Of a stretch of DNA of 9,892 nt, positions 1 to 7,251 are shown piece by piece. Made by a program: the position numbers and the translations under genes. Source of the stretch: Oscillospiraceae bacterium (GTDB lineage Bacteria; Bacillota; Clostridia; Oscillospirales; Ruminococcaceae); assembly GCA_020024215.1 (NCBI GenBank), contig JAHHUC010000063.1, positions 1-9,892 of the forward strand. The letters run 5' to 3'. The notes beneath the pieces are model-generated. The model had not been told where the DNA came from. It ran no database searches and saw only the letters and a program-made list of their open reading frames with translations. Numbering within the stretch: position 1 is the stretch's first letter; every line of letters begins with the position of its first letter.

Positions 1-171
1 TTCAGAAAACTGCAATATGATGAGGGAATCCTCCATAGAGGCAATCTGGTGGATTCGTTTGTAGGCTTTTTCATATGTCCAGCTGCCGCCGTCAGAATTG
101 TAATAATCTATGTAGCAATCTATTATTTTGTCAAGATACTCTTCTTTATATTCAATATAGCTTAAATTCAT
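1..171 (-). CDS. GNAT-like N-acetyltransferase, N-terminal part (cut by window edge)
   Basis: The minus strand reads an open frame of 57 codons from an ATG at 171 to the window edge, so the C-terminal part is missing. The start is supported by a purine-rich AAGGGGG ribosome site about 7 nt upstream and by an extended -10 promoter just before it. The visible protein begins MNLSYIEYKEEYLDKIIDCY and continues through a GGSWTYEKAYKRI segment. A short beta strand, a helix and a W-T-x-E-x-A-x-x-R-I helix fit the first part of GCN5-related acetyltransferases, which transfer acetyl from acetyl-CoA to an amine. The acetyl-CoA-binding loop (R/Q-x-x-G-x-G/A) would lie beyond the edge, so the family call rests only on the N-terminal pattern and no substrate can be proposed. 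It is transcribed on its own promoter, separated from the chemoreceptor gene by a terminator. Confidence 0.6.
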   Translation of the reverse strand, partial: MNLSYIEYKEEYLDKIIDCYIDYYNSDGGSWTYEKAYKRIHQIASMEDSLIILQFSE

Positions 172-198
172 ATCTTTGCCCCCTTAAAAATATTTATA

Positions 199-227
199 AT
201 TATAGCACAGGTTTTAATTTATTCACA
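199..227 (-). promoter_or_regulatory. Extended -10 promoter for the GNAT-like gene
   Basis: On the minus strand TGCTATAAT gives a perfect -10 hexamer (199-204) with a TGn extension (205-207). The -35 candidate TGTGAA (222-227) lies 17 bp away and matches consensus poorly, as is usual when the extended -10 carries recognition. It lies about 28 nt upstream of the start codon at 171. Confidence 0.55.
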
Positions 228-237
228 GCTAAAACGG

Positions 238-276
238 AAAAAAGGATAGCGAAAAAATTTTCACTATCCTTTTTTT
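238..276 (-). terminator. Intrinsic terminator after the chemoreceptor gene
   Basis: AAAGGATAG (241-249) pairs with CTATCCTTT (264-272), flanked by A and T runs that lengthen the stem. An inner GAAA/TTTC stem (251-254/259-262) lies beyond a C-A mismatch. Read on the minus strand the hairpin ends in a T-run and sits about 60 nt past the chemoreceptor stop. The plus strand also ends in T-runs, so it could work both ways. Confidence 0.75.
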
Positions 277-334
277 GTTTATGTAAGGGGATATTTAATT
301 ATTTTTTATCGAAGATAACAGCTTAAAGGTAAGA

Positions 335-2416
335 CTAATCCCTGAAATCCTCATTTAAGCGGAACTTGTCAATCATCTGCTTCATGATTGCAACCTGACT
401 TGCAAGCTCCTGCGCTGTGGCAGCACTTTCCTGAGATGTGGCTGAATTTGTCTGGATAACGGCTGAAATCTGGTCAATGCCTACGGCAATGCTGCTGATG
501 GATTCAGATTCGCCGTTGATGTGGCTGATTATGCTTTCAATATCGCTTACAACTGAGGTCATATTTTTGGAAACATCATCCAAGGCCTGAGCTGTATCAT
601 CAGCTATGCTCACTCCGCCCTGAACAGCAGATATGGTGCTCTTTATAAGGTCTGTTATGGATTTGGCAGCATCAGAGCTTTTTCCTGCCAAATTTCTCAC
701 CTCATCGGCAACAACCGCAAAGCCCTTGCCTGCCGCACCTGCTCTTGCAGCCTCAACTGCTGCGTTAAGAGCCAGAAGATTTGTCTGGAAGGCAATATCC
801 TCAACAGTTTTTACTATTTTTTCAATGTGCTCGGAATGTTCGCTGATATTATCCATGGCATGAAGCATCTTCTGCATCTTTTCATTGCAGCTTACCACCT
901 CGGTGCCGATATGCTCCACATTCTTGCTTATAAGTGATGCACGGCTTACCTCCCTGTTGGATTGGGTATCCAAATCCTGAACTGCCGCAGCCAATTCCTC
1001 AACAGTGCTTGCCTGCTCTGTCGCTCCCTGAGCCAAAGCCTGCGCTCCGTCAGCCATATTATCAGAGCTGATATCAACCTGGGTTGCTGCATCGGAAATT
1101 TTAAGCATTGCATGAGAAAGAGTCCTCTGAATTTTTATCATGGCATCCTTGAGCTTTTCAAACTCGCCCACATAGTCATGCTCAAGCCGGAAAACAAAAT
1201 CTCCCGAGCCCATCTTCTTCAATATTTCAGAAACCTCGTCGATGTAAACTATGTAATTTTTAAGCCTTGCCACCAAAGCGCCTATGCTTCTGCCTAAATC
1301 GCCCAATTCATCATTGCTCTTTACGGTGATGGCAACATCCAAATTTCCGGAGGCAAGCTTCTGTGTAACCTCATCCAGCACCTTTATGGGCTTGACAATA
1401 TTGGATACCGAGATAAGCACCACAATTATCATGCACAAGGAGGCAGAGCCTGTAACCAGACTGAGCTTTCCGACTATGCCCTTTCTTGCCAGCTGATATT
1501 CCTCATCAGGAATCTGACCTAATATTTTCCATTCGCAGCTGGGTATAAAAATAAGTGTGCCGTGGCGCACTGCCTTGTTTCTTTCATATACAACAGCTTG
1601 CTCTGACTTTTTGTCAGCTATAAGCTGCATCATGTTCTGAGAATATCCGGCATCTGCAAGATCCACGCCTATGTTGGTGTCATCATAGTGGAAAACCACC
1701 TTGTCATCGGCATCGAACACCACAAGGGAGCCGGTCTTTCCTATTTTTATATCTGCGAGCTGACCTTGCAGATTTTTCAAATTGACATCGGCACAAACAG
1801 CGCCTATAACCTGAGAATTTCTGGTATAGGGGACAACTATGGTGACAACCAGATCCCCTGTTTCCTCATCTACATAAGAGGCGGTGGTGGTGTATGTTGA
1901 TGTGCCCTTGGCAGCCTTATACCAGGAGCGTTCAGACACCTTATATCCCACAGGAGGGAGCCATCCGGCATTATCTATAAAAATGTCGCCGCCTGCGCCG
2001 TCAATTCCTATGTAAACATTGGAAACGCCATTTGGAAGGACGTCATAGGCATCTGCCAAAAGATTTATCATGGTATTGTAAAGCGCAGGCTGCTCATCAT
2101 AATAGGCACCGCCTGAATAGTCTACGCTTTCTAAAAACTGCTTTACACGGTCATCCTGAGTTATGCCCTTGAGAACAGGATAGAAGGAATTGAAATATCC
2201 GTCTATTTTTGCCTCTGCCGACTTGGTTTCCAATGTAATCTGTCTGTCTGTCAAAGCAGAAAATTCTTTAGCCGTCAATCTTGATACCAGAACACCTATA
2301 AATGTCATGAATAAAACCATGATTATGCCCAGTCCGATTGTATATTTTTTGGTCAGACCTAGGCGCTTTTCTTTTTTTGTAAGTGAAATGTCGATTTTTT
2401 TCCCTGCTTTTTTCAT
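335..2416 (-). CDS. Methyl-accepting chemotaxis protein with amino-acid-type dCache domain
   Basis: A 693-residue transmembrane chemoreceptor. After a Lys-rich cytoplasmic start come membrane segment 1 (about 26-46), an extracellular double-Cache domain (about 50-310), membrane segment 2 (about 318-341), a HAMP domain (about 341-390), a second HAMP-like helical pair (about 391-440), and the methylation and signalling helices. The conserved hairpin tip is at about 541-577 (around QTNLLALNAAVEAARAG). The protein should relay ligand binding through CheW/CheA to flagellar rotation. Residues Y158, R163, W165, Y166 and D210 have the spacing of the amino-acid-binding motif of dCache_1AA receptors such as Pseudomonas PctA, so amino acids are the predicted ligands. 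No C-terminal CheR-tethering pentapeptide is visible (it ends NEDFRD). A GGAGG site lies 10 nt before the ATG. No other chemotaxis gene is in the window, so it is an orphan receptor here. Confidence 0.95.
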   Translation of the reverse strand: MKKAGKKIDISLTKKEKRLGLTKKYTIGLGIIMVLFMTFIGVLVSRLTAKEFSALTDRQITLETKSAEAKIDGYFNSFYPVLKGITQDDRVKQFLESVDYSGGAYYDEQPALYNTMINLLADAYDVLPNGVSNVYIGIDGAGGDIFIDNAGWLPPVGYKVSERSWYKAAKGTSTYTTTASYVDEETGDLVVTIVVPYTRNSQVIGAVCADVNLKNLQGQLADIKIGKTGSLVVFDADDKVVFHYDDTNIGVDLADAGYSQNMMQLIADKKSEQAVVYERNKAVRHGTLIFIPSCEWKILGQIPDEEYQLARKGIVGKLSLVTGSASLCMIIVVLISVSNIVKPIKVLDEVTQKLASGNLDVAITVKSNDELGDLGRSIGALVARLKNYIVYIDEVSEILKKMGSGDFVFRLEHDYVGEFEKLKDAMIKIQRTLSHAMLKISDAATQVDISSDNMADGAQALAQGATEQASTVEELAAAVQDLDTQSNREVSRASLISKNVEHIGTEVVSCNEKMQKMLHAMDNISEHSEHIEKIVKTVEDIAFQTNLLALNAAVEAARAGAAGKGFAVVADEVRNLAGKSSDAAKSITDLIKSTISAVQGGVSIADDTAQALDDVSKNMTSVVSDIESIISHINGESESISSIAVGIDQISAVIQTNSATSQESAATAQELASQVAIMKQMIDKFRLNEDFRD

Positions 2417-2499
2417 AAAAAATTATCCTCCGATTCAGGAATTTTCCGGGCAGAAGGGTAAAAAAGGAGAAGTATCTGCAAATACCCCTACAATACTAA

Positions 2500-2526
2500 T
2501 ATTCGACCGAATTATTAAAAACTAAA
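2500..2526 (-). promoter_or_regulatory. Possible sigma-D (FliA-type) promoter upstream of the chemoreceptor
   Basis: The minus strand shows TTTAGTTT (2519-2526), an 11-nt gap, then GTCGAATA (2500-2507). The motility sigma consensus is TAAAGTTT-N11-GCCGATAA, so the matches are 6/8 and 5/8 with exact spacing. Chemoreceptor genes are often under this sigma factor. The region is very AT-rich, so chance similarity is quite possible. Confidence 0.3.
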
Positions 2527-2530
2527 CAAG

Positions 2531-2551
2531 ATTATTGATTTTTCTCAATAA

Positions 2552-2552
<1 letters not shown>
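2531..2552. repeat. Small perfect inverted repeat (8-bp arms, 6-nt loop)
   Basis: ATTATTGA (2531-2538) and TCAATAAT (2545-2552) are perfect inverted copies around TTTTTC. The repeat abuts the large TA palindrome on one side and the proposed chemoreceptor promoter on the other. It could be a regulator site or an RNA hairpin; its base composition is too AT-rich for a strong terminator. Confidence 0.5.
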
Positions 2553-2599
<47 letters not shown>

Positions 2600-2753
2600 A
2601 CTTTTGTTCATATTCCACAATAATTCTGAATATGATAAATTTGAAAATTCTTTGCACCTTTAATAGCTTTAGGCAGACCTCTTAAAAATATGAATTTTTT
2701 AATGTGCAGGAAAAAGGGATTGACAGAATTTTATTTTTATGCATTTTAAATGC

Positions 2754-2788
2754 AGAGCACAGCCTGCTTTTAGAGGAAGCTGTGCCCT
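2754..2788 (-). terminator. Weak intrinsic terminator after the DHHW gene
   Basis: GCACAGC (2757-2763) pairs with GCTGTGC (2779-2785), and the stem is extended by a G-T, a G-C and an A-T pair. On the minus strand it starts about 10 nt past the stop of the DHHW gene. Only a T-rich, interrupted stretch follows, rather than a clean U-tract. It is the best 3' end visible for the lipoprotein-algI-DHHW operon. Confidence 0.5.
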
Positions 2789-2798
2789 TTGCAAATGC

Positions 2799-3896
2799 CT
2801 ATTTTAATGTTTCGGAATTATTCAAAACCATTGTGGAATATAAAAACAGCATATCCGCCCCTTCAAAATCTATAAATCTATCCAGAACAGAGGGGCTTAT
2901 ATACCTTATATCCACAGCTGTAACCTTGGAATAGCCGTTTAAAAACAAGGGCGCTATGGAGGAGCCGAAGGAATCTCTGAAAATGACAAGCTCTCTTTTT
3001 TCTTTTGCATTTTTATTTTCCATTGTCACAAGGGACAAGGGCCCGCCTAAAAATATTTCATAGGCATCCTTTCCTGACGCTTTTTCCAATGTGTATGCCT
3101 TTATTTCTTGATTGTTCTGATAATCATAAACATAGGCATTATCTATCACATCATTGCTGAGGTATCTTATTTCCTCAGCATCAAAGGGAAGCGCAGACTG
3201 TCCCTTGTAAACCCCGTAAAACGGATTGGGAAGCACCTTCTCCTCATATGTTCCGCTTAAGGATACGCCCATTCCCTCTGCTAATTTTTGGGCAACCGGA
3301 ACTATCTTCTCCTGTCGCCAGTGGGTGTCGGTTTTATAATAGCAGGAAATGTCCAAAAGGTCATATATGGGGATATAGGTCAAAAAATCCGCCTGCTCTT
3401 TCATCAGCTTGGCAAAGCCTTCATAATCTATGGATAAATGACCGCTTTCCTCTGCCATAAAATAGTTTTTATCCGGAATTACGGAAAGATAGGCCTTGCT
3501 GCCTTCACTTAAATATTTATCCACAATAAACCTAAAGCGCTCTGCTGCATTTTTGATAGATTGCTGCTTCAAGGGATATTCCAGCTTGCTCAAATATCCG
3601 TTGTAAGAATATATCCTGTTGTTGTCCTGCTTTAGGAATATGTTTTTGGCTGCAAGCGCCTTTACAGCTCTGAAGCTGTCCCGCATGGGGAAGGAATCCA
3701 GACTGTATTTTTCAAATCCGGACATAAAGCTGCCGTTTAAAACGCTTTCAAATGAAAGAGCCGGAAGCTTTGACAAAGGCCTTCTCTCGCTGTCTGAAAA
3801 GCTTTTTTTGGGCATAAAAAGGCAGAGGACAAAAAATATCAGTATAATTGAGGCAAAGCTTATTACAACCGCCTTATCCTTTATGTTTTTATTCAT
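2799..3896 (-). CDS. DHHW-family / AlgX-AlgJ-like SGNH protein (surface polysaccharide O-acetylation)
   Basis: A 365-residue protein with one N-terminal membrane anchor (about 9-28), so the rest should lie outside the membrane. The D190-T-H192-W193 motif and the R307-D-S309-F-G segment are the conserved signatures of DHHW and AlgX/AlgJ proteins. In AlgX the equivalent Asp, His and Ser form an SGNH-type catalytic triad. The segment KYSLDSFPMRDSF (about 64-75) is the usual N-terminal family block. In known systems such proteins take acetyl groups exported by the MBOAT partner and place them on a cell-surface polysaccharide. It starts 13 nt after the algI-like stop, with an AAGGAGGG site filling the gap, so the two are one transcript and probably translationally coupled. 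The polymer is not identifiable: no glycosyltransferase genes are in the window. Confidence 0.88.
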   Translation of the reverse strand: MNKNIKDKAVVISFASIILIFFVLCLFMPKKSFSDSERRPLSKLPALSFESVLNGSFMSGFEKYSLDSFPMRDSFRAVKALAAKNIFLKQDNNRIYSYNGYLSKLEYPLKQQSIKNAAERFRFIVDKYLSEGSKAYLSVIPDKNYFMAEESGHLSIDYEGFAKLMKEQADFLTYIPIYDLLDISCYYKTDTHWRQEKIVPVAQKLAEGMGVSLSGTYEEKVLPNPFYGVYKGQSALPFDAEEIRYLSNDVIDNAYVYDYQNNQEIKAYTLEKASGKDAYEIFLGGPLSLVTMENKNAKEKRELVIFRDSFGSSIAPLFLNGYSKVTAVDIRYISPSVLDRFIDFEGADMLFLYSTMVLNNSETLK

Positions 3897-3909
3897 GCTG
3901 CCCTCCTTG

Positions 3910-5307
3910 TTAAAATCTGAAATAAAGAAAAGGATTGAAGGAGCCGTCTACAAGATATGCTGTCATCAGAAAAATAAGCGCTGTAATTGCTATTGGCTCC
4001 ATAACATTCAAAAGCCCTTCGGCCTTTGGCTTTGACTGCAATCTGAGAAAGAAATTTTTAACCGCCGGTGTTGCACCTATAAGGCTTATGAGCAAAACGG
4101 CTTTAAAGCTTTTAAAGGTGTAAAGAAATTCATCTGATACCAAAGGAATTCCTCCCATTCCTATAAGTCCGCCCAAATCCGAAACAGCTTCCTTTAAATT
4201 TGAGGCATTGAATATGACAAAGCTTATAAGCACAGCCAAAGTCATATAAAGCCTTGAAATTATGCTGTGATTTTTAAGCCGTTTCAGCAGCCACAGCTTT
4301 TCTGCAATGAGAAGAATTGCAAAGAAAAGCCCCCAGACAATAAAATTCCAGCTTGCCCCATGCCAAAGCCCTGTAAGCATCCACACAACAAATATATTGA
4401 GCATCTGCCTTGAGCTGCCCTTTTTATTTCCGCCTAGGGGGATGTAAACATAATCTTTGAACCATGTGCCCAGAGACATATGCCATCTTCTCCAAAATTC
4501 GGTAATATTTTTGGAGATGAAGGGATAGTTGAAGTTTTCAAGGAAATTAAAGCCCATTATCTTTCCCAAGCCTATTGCCATATCCGAATAGCCGGAAAAA
4601 TCAAAGTAAATGTGAAGGGCGAATGATACTGCGTAAAGCCAATAGAACAAAACCGACTTTTCACCTGAATTTCTGAATATGGCGGTTATTTCCCCCAGCT
4701 GATTGGCAAGAAGTATTTTTTTTGCCAAGCCTACGGTAAACCTTCTCACACCCTCTGATGCCATCGAAAAGCTGTGCTGCCTGCTCTTTAGATTAAGAGA
4801 GATATCACTGTATCTTACAATAGGGCCTGCAATAAGCTGAGGGAACATTGAGATATAAGCGCCTAAGCTTATAAGACTTCTCTGCGCCCTCTCTCCTCTG
4901 TAAACATCGACAGTATAGGAAATTATCTGGAAGGTGTAAAAGCTTATGCCTATGGGGAGGACTGTTTTTAAAAGCGGAATATTCATTCCTAAGGCATTGT
5001 TGAAGTTTGAAATAAAGAAGTCTGCGTATTTGAAGTAAATCAAAAACGAAAGACTTATGAAAACCGAAATTGTTAAAAATATTTTTCCCCTTGCCGTTTC
5101 TCTGTGCCTTTCAATCAAAATTCCGAATATATAGCCTAAGATAACCGAAATAATCATCAATACCACATATTTTGGCTCTCCCCATGCATAAAAAGTGAGG
5201 CTGGATATTAAAAGTACAAGGTTTTTCATCCCCTTGGGAGAAATAAAATAAATTCCCAAAACTATGGGAAGAAAGTAATATAAAAATGTAACGCTGGAAA
5301 ATAACAT
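3910..5307 (-). CDS. AlgI-type MBOAT O-acyltransferase
   Basis: A 465-residue polytopic membrane protein, close to the usual AlgI/DltB-like length. Family signatures in order are FYTFQIISYTVDVYRG (123-138), FPQLIAGPIVRY (155-166), YFDFSGYSDMAIGLG (234-248), FWRRWHMSLGTWFKDY (271-286, H276) and LTGLWHGASWNFIVWG (311-326, H316). H316 fits the conserved membrane-embedded histidine that is essential in AlgI and other MBOAT enzymes. The likely role is passing acetyl groups from a cytoplasmic donor across the membrane to the DHHW partner encoded next, for modification of a surface polysaccharide. DltB is a related alternative, but no dltA, dltC or dltD neighbours are present. The start uses an AAAGGA site immediately after a hairpin that separates it from the lipoprotein gene. 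Confidence 0.93.
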   Translation of the reverse strand: MLFSSVTFLYYFLPIVLGIYFISPKGMKNLVLLISSLTFYAWGEPKYVVLMIISVILGYIFGILIERHRETARGKIFLTISVFISLSFLIYFKYADFFISNFNNALGMNIPLLKTVLPIGISFYTFQIISYTVDVYRGERAQRSLISLGAYISMFPQLIAGPIVRYSDISLNLKSRQHSFSMASEGVRRFTVGLAKKILLANQLGEITAIFRNSGEKSVLFYWLYAVSFALHIYFDFSGYSDMAIGLGKIMGFNFLENFNYPFISKNITEFWRRWHMSLGTWFKDYVYIPLGGNKKGSSRQMLNIFVVWMLTGLWHGASWNFIVWGLFFAILLIAEKLWLLKRLKNHSIISRLYMTLAVLISFVIFNASNLKEAVSDLGGLIGMGGIPLVSDEFLYTFKSFKAVLLISLIGATPAVKNFFLRLQSKPKAEGLLNVMEPIAITALIFLMTAYLVDGSFNPFLYFRF

Positions 5308-5323
5308 ATCTCTTTCCTTTAAA

Positions 5324-5351
5324 AGGGAGCAGTCATTGTGAACTGCTCCCT
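5324..5351 (-). terminator. Hairpin between the lipoprotein gene and algI (attenuator or partial terminator)
   Basis: GGGAGCAGT (5325-5333) pairs perfectly with ACTGCTCCC (5342-5350), with one further A-T pair and an 8-nt loop. On the minus strand it lies about 22 nt past the lipoprotein stop, and TTTT follows the stem directly. The algI ribosome site begins only a few bases later. Four Ts suggest partial termination or an mRNA-processing boundary rather than a complete stop. The plus-strand side also has T-runs but no gene ends there. Confidence 0.65.
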
Positions 5352-5373
5352 CTTGTTTTTACAGAAGTTTTGT

Positions 5374-5985
5374 TTACTGAGCTATTGCCTGCTCAACTGC
5401 AATTTCAGCCTCTTTGATATTCTTTTCAAGCTGGGACTTGAATGTGTCCGTTATATCTGTTGAACCGTAGCAAACAACCACATAATCGCCCACACTTGCA
5501 ATGAGAAGCTTTTCAGGGCTTCCGCAGAGCCACTGCTTGGAGGAGATATTTTCCTTCACCTCATTTATAAAAGCCTCGGCTGTGGAAGCATCCTTAAGAC
5601 GGAAGGAGCCGGCAGTGAACACATTGCCATTCATCATGTGAACCAAGGATGCGGCAGAATCTATCTTATCAACCGCAGAGGCAGGTACAGAGAGCACTCT
5701 CTCCAAATTTTCGGGATTTTCCAGTGAAACCCTGCCGGGTGCATTTTCAACCATGTTTTCGGCATCGCCGCCGCTCATGGGGAATGACATATCCTCAGGG
5801 TAATCCTTCATTATCTCTGATAAAACAGATTCTTCGCTTTCATATGGTATTGCCTCCACAAATTCGGAGGATTGAGAGGATTCTGAGGCTGCGGAGCCTG
5901 ATTGGGATGCGTCGCCTTCATTTTTGCAGGCTGCAAGAGCAAGTGTCATAGCCATTGCCAATAATAATGCTGCTGTTCTTTTCAT
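5374..5985 (-). CDS. Secreted lipoprotein, DUF4358-like
   Basis: A 203-residue protein with a lipoprotein signal: K2-R3, a hydrophobic stretch and the lipobox L17-A-A-C20. A short Ser/Glu-rich linker follows (about 22-45), then a globular region (about 50-195) rich in alternating strands and helices. The segments NLERVLSVPASAVDKID, FRLKDASTAEAFINEV and ASVGDYVVVCYG fit the layout of DUF4358 proteins. These are small lipoproteins often found beside MBOAT and DHHW genes in Clostridia. The biochemical function of the family is not known to me. An AAGGAGA site precedes the ATG, and a near-consensus promoter lies about 135 nt upstream. It is the first gene of the proposed polysaccharide acetylation operon. 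The signal peptide and lipobox are certain; the domain name is from pattern memory. Confidence 0.75.
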   Translation of the reverse strand: MKRTAALLLAMAMTLALAACKNEGDASQSGSAASESSQSSEFVEAIPYESEESVLSEIMKDYPEDMSFPMSGGDAENMVENAPGRVSLENPENLERVLSVPASAVDKIDSAASLVHMMNGNVFTAGSFRLKDASTAEAFINEVKENISSKQWLCGSPEKLLIASVGDYVVVCYGSTDITDTFKSQLEKNIKEAEIAVEQAIAQ

Positions 5986-6120
5986 ATTTTTCTCCTTATG
6001 TTTTGATTTTAATAAGCTGTATTTATTTTTTCAATGAGCCTGTGCCTTTCTCATTTCAATATAAAAGTGCTGCAATTTATATTAAATACTGCATAGGCTA
6101 TAAAAAAACACAGTCTGTCC

Positions 6121-6149
6121 ATTTTATAATATTTTCAAAGATTTGACAA
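6121..6149 (-). promoter_or_regulatory. Promoter of the lipoprotein-algI-DHHW operon
   Basis: The minus strand has TTGTCA (6144-6149, 5/6) and TAAAAT (6121-6126, 5/6) separated by exactly 17 bp. The predicted transcript has a leader of roughly 130 nt before the lipoprotein start at 5985. The leader contains a 6-bp hairpin (6033-6038 with 6050-6055) but no riboswitch that I recognise. Confidence 0.65.
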
Positions 6150-6180
6150 GGCGGATTAAAAGCAAAAATTTCTATAATTG

Positions 6181-6213
6181 AAAAACAGGGCACAGAAAAA
6201 ACTGCACCCTGTT
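6181..6213 (-). terminator. Intrinsic terminator overlapping the ImmA-like stop codon
   Basis: AACAGGG (6184-6190) pairs with CCCTGTT (6207-6213). The stem continues inward through two wobble pairs and three further pairs around an A/T loop. On the minus strand the stem ends in TTTTT. The last bases of the peptidase stop codon lie inside the stem. Confidence 0.8.
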
Positions 6214-6721
6214 ATTTTAAAAAATCCGAGCGGCTGTTTTGCAGGTGAAAATTATAACCTCTGCGATTAAAATTTGCCACCTTCAAAGCCACTAGGTTTA
6301 TATCGGAATTCATATATTTTGCAATCATTTCAATATCATAGCCATACTCAACATACTCTAAAACCTCATTGTCAGGCAAGGCTATTTCGGCAGCAAAGCA
6401 ATTTGCCTCATATTCCATTCTGTCATTTTTCATATCAAATATATTGAATTCCTGAAAAACTTTTGCTTCACCTCTATGTAAAACATCATGCCCAATCTCA
6501 TGCAGCAGCACTATTTTTCGCATTTCAGGACACAGATCTTCCTTTATAAAAATAAATCGGTTGCGCTCGATTACTTTATAAACACCCTTTTGTTTTGAAA
6601 AAGCAACAGGAATTATAATAATTCCAAGCTGTTCAGCAATCTTTGCCGGTTCTCTTGAGCCGACCTTCCTTACAATTTTGTTGGCTCTATCCACAATATC
6701 AACGGCTGAGTTAAGATGCAT
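6212..6721 (-). CDS. ImmA/IrrE-family zinc metallopeptidase
   Basis: A 169-residue protein with the zinc-peptidase motif H74-E-I-G-H78. A third-ligand candidate E105 lies in EYEANCFAAEIALP, 27 residues after the second histidine, as in Deinococcus IrrE. An N-terminal helical region (about 5-35) precedes the catalytic core. ImmA of ICEBs1 and IrrE cleave partner XRE repressors, and this gene directly follows one, so cleavage of that repressor is the natural inference. The start at 6721 is chosen because AAAGGAG lies 8-10 nt upstream. An in-frame ATG at 6742 would put that site inside the coding region and has no ribosome site of its own. The gap to the repressor stop is 36 nt, consistent with one operon. 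There is no membrane segment, so it is cytoplasmic. Confidence 0.9.
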   Translation of the reverse strand: MHLNSAVDIVDRANKIVRKVGSREPAKIAEQLGIIIIPVAFSKQKGVYKVIERNRFIFIKEDLCPEMRKIVLLHEIGHDVLHRGEAKVFQEFNIFDMKNDRMEYEANCFAAEIALPDNEVLEYVEYGYDIEMIAKYMNSDINLVALKVANFNRRGYNFHLQNSRSDFLK

Positions 6722-6757
6722 AGATACATCTCCTTTTGTCATTTCACATAATGCTGA

Positions 6758-7171
6758 CTATTCTTTTTTGCTGTTATATTTCTTAGGTGCATATTTGCGA
6801 TTGTTTTCCTTGGCAATCACATATGCCTTTTGGATAGCCAACATCAATTCGTCCATATCCTCTTCTGCCAATTCTCCGCCTGAAAACAGACCTGTCAGCT
6901 CACCAACAAGTGCTTCGGCCCCTTTTCTTCCACGATAACCATACTGTTCTCCTGCATTAAGGATAAACTCATCCTCCTGTGTCAAAAGATAATTCACATT
7001 AACTTTAAGTGCTTCGGCAAGTTTGTTGTAAAGCTCTTTGGTTCTTGGCGGAAATGCGTCTGCCTCATATGAGGTTATTGTTCTGCGGGAAACACCTATC
7101 TTATCCCCCAGCTGTGTTTGGGTCAAGCCCAATTCTTTTCTTGCTTTTTTTACTTTTTCACCAAAAGTCAT
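6758..7171 (-). CDS. XRE-family transcriptional repressor (ImmR-like)
   Basis: A 137-residue DNA-binding protein. Residues 3-63 form a Cro/C1-type helix-turn-helix domain, with TQTQLGDKIGVSRRTITSYE (17-36) covering the recognition helices. A linker is followed by a C-terminal acidic/helical region (about 84-125) and a Lys-rich tail ending KYAPKKYNSKKE. This tail type is common in clostridial repressors paired with ImmA-like peptidases. The ATG at 7171 is preferred because GAGG lies 11 nt upstream; an in-frame GTG at 7183 overlaps that ribosome site. The gene is divergent from the M23 endopeptidase gene. The shared intergenic region holds two operator-like arms, so it probably represses both its own operon and the M23 gene. 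Confidence 0.92.
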   Translation of the reverse strand: MTFGEKVKKARKELGLTQTQLGDKIGVSRRTITSYEADAFPPRTKELYNKLAEALKVNVNYLLTQEDEFILNAGEQYGYRGRKGAEALVGELTGLFSGGELAEEDMDELMLAIQKAYVIAKENNRKYAPKKYNSKKE

Positions 7172-7191
7172 AACTGATATCACCTCAAATT

Positions 7192-7211
7192 TAGGAAAAT
7201 AAATTTCTCAA
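7192..7211. promoter_or_regulatory. Operator-like arm O1
   Basis: This 20-bp arm is the inverted counterpart of the arm at 7252-7271, identical at 16 of 20 positions. Its core GAAAATAAATTTC (7195-7207) is itself a near-palindrome (one mismatched pair around the centre at 7201). It ends 6 bp upstream of the -35 box of the plus-strand promoter and lies in the repressor gene leader. It is a probable binding site for the XRE protein. Confidence 0.6.
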
Positions 7212-7217
7212 AAGGTA

Positions 7218-7246
7218 TTGACATGAGAAGTTAAACGTCCTATAAT
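7218..7246 (+). promoter_or_regulatory. Perfect-consensus sigma-A promoter for the M23 endopeptidase gene
   Basis: TTGACA (7218-7223), a 17-bp spacer and TATAAT (7241-7246) match consensus at all 12 positions. The predicted start is near 7253, inside operator arm O2. This leaves a leader of about 180 nt before the M23 gene. A promoter this strong between two operator arms suggests tight repression. Confidence 0.85.
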
Positions 7247-7251
7247 TGTAA

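Noticed and set aside
75..326. Plus-strand frame of 83 codons
   Set aside because: It is antisense to the acetyltransferase start and runs through a promoter and a terminator; its composition is not protein-like.
2704..2934. Plus-strand frame of 76 codons
   Set aside because: It is a shadow of the DHHW gene 3' end and its terminator, with no ribosome site.
3619..4035. Plus-strand frame of 138 codons spanning the algI/DHHW junction
   Set aside because: It is antisense to two well-identified genes and has no recognisable domain.
6010..6110. Possible riboswitch (including a c-di-GMP type) in the leader of the polysaccharide operon
   Set aside because: A GGCACAGG string and a 6-bp hairpin are present, but the conserved c-di-GMP-I core and its tetraloop/receptor layout are not.
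6722..6742. Upstream in-frame ATG at 6742 as start of the ImmA-like peptidase
   Set aside because: The seven extra codons contain the AAAGGAG ribosome site of the ATG at 6721, and no ribosome site precedes 6742.
7172..7183. GTG at 7183 as start of the XRE repressor
   Set aside because: It overlaps the GAGGTG ribosome site that serves the ATG at 7171; the helix-turn-helix domain begins normally from the ATG.
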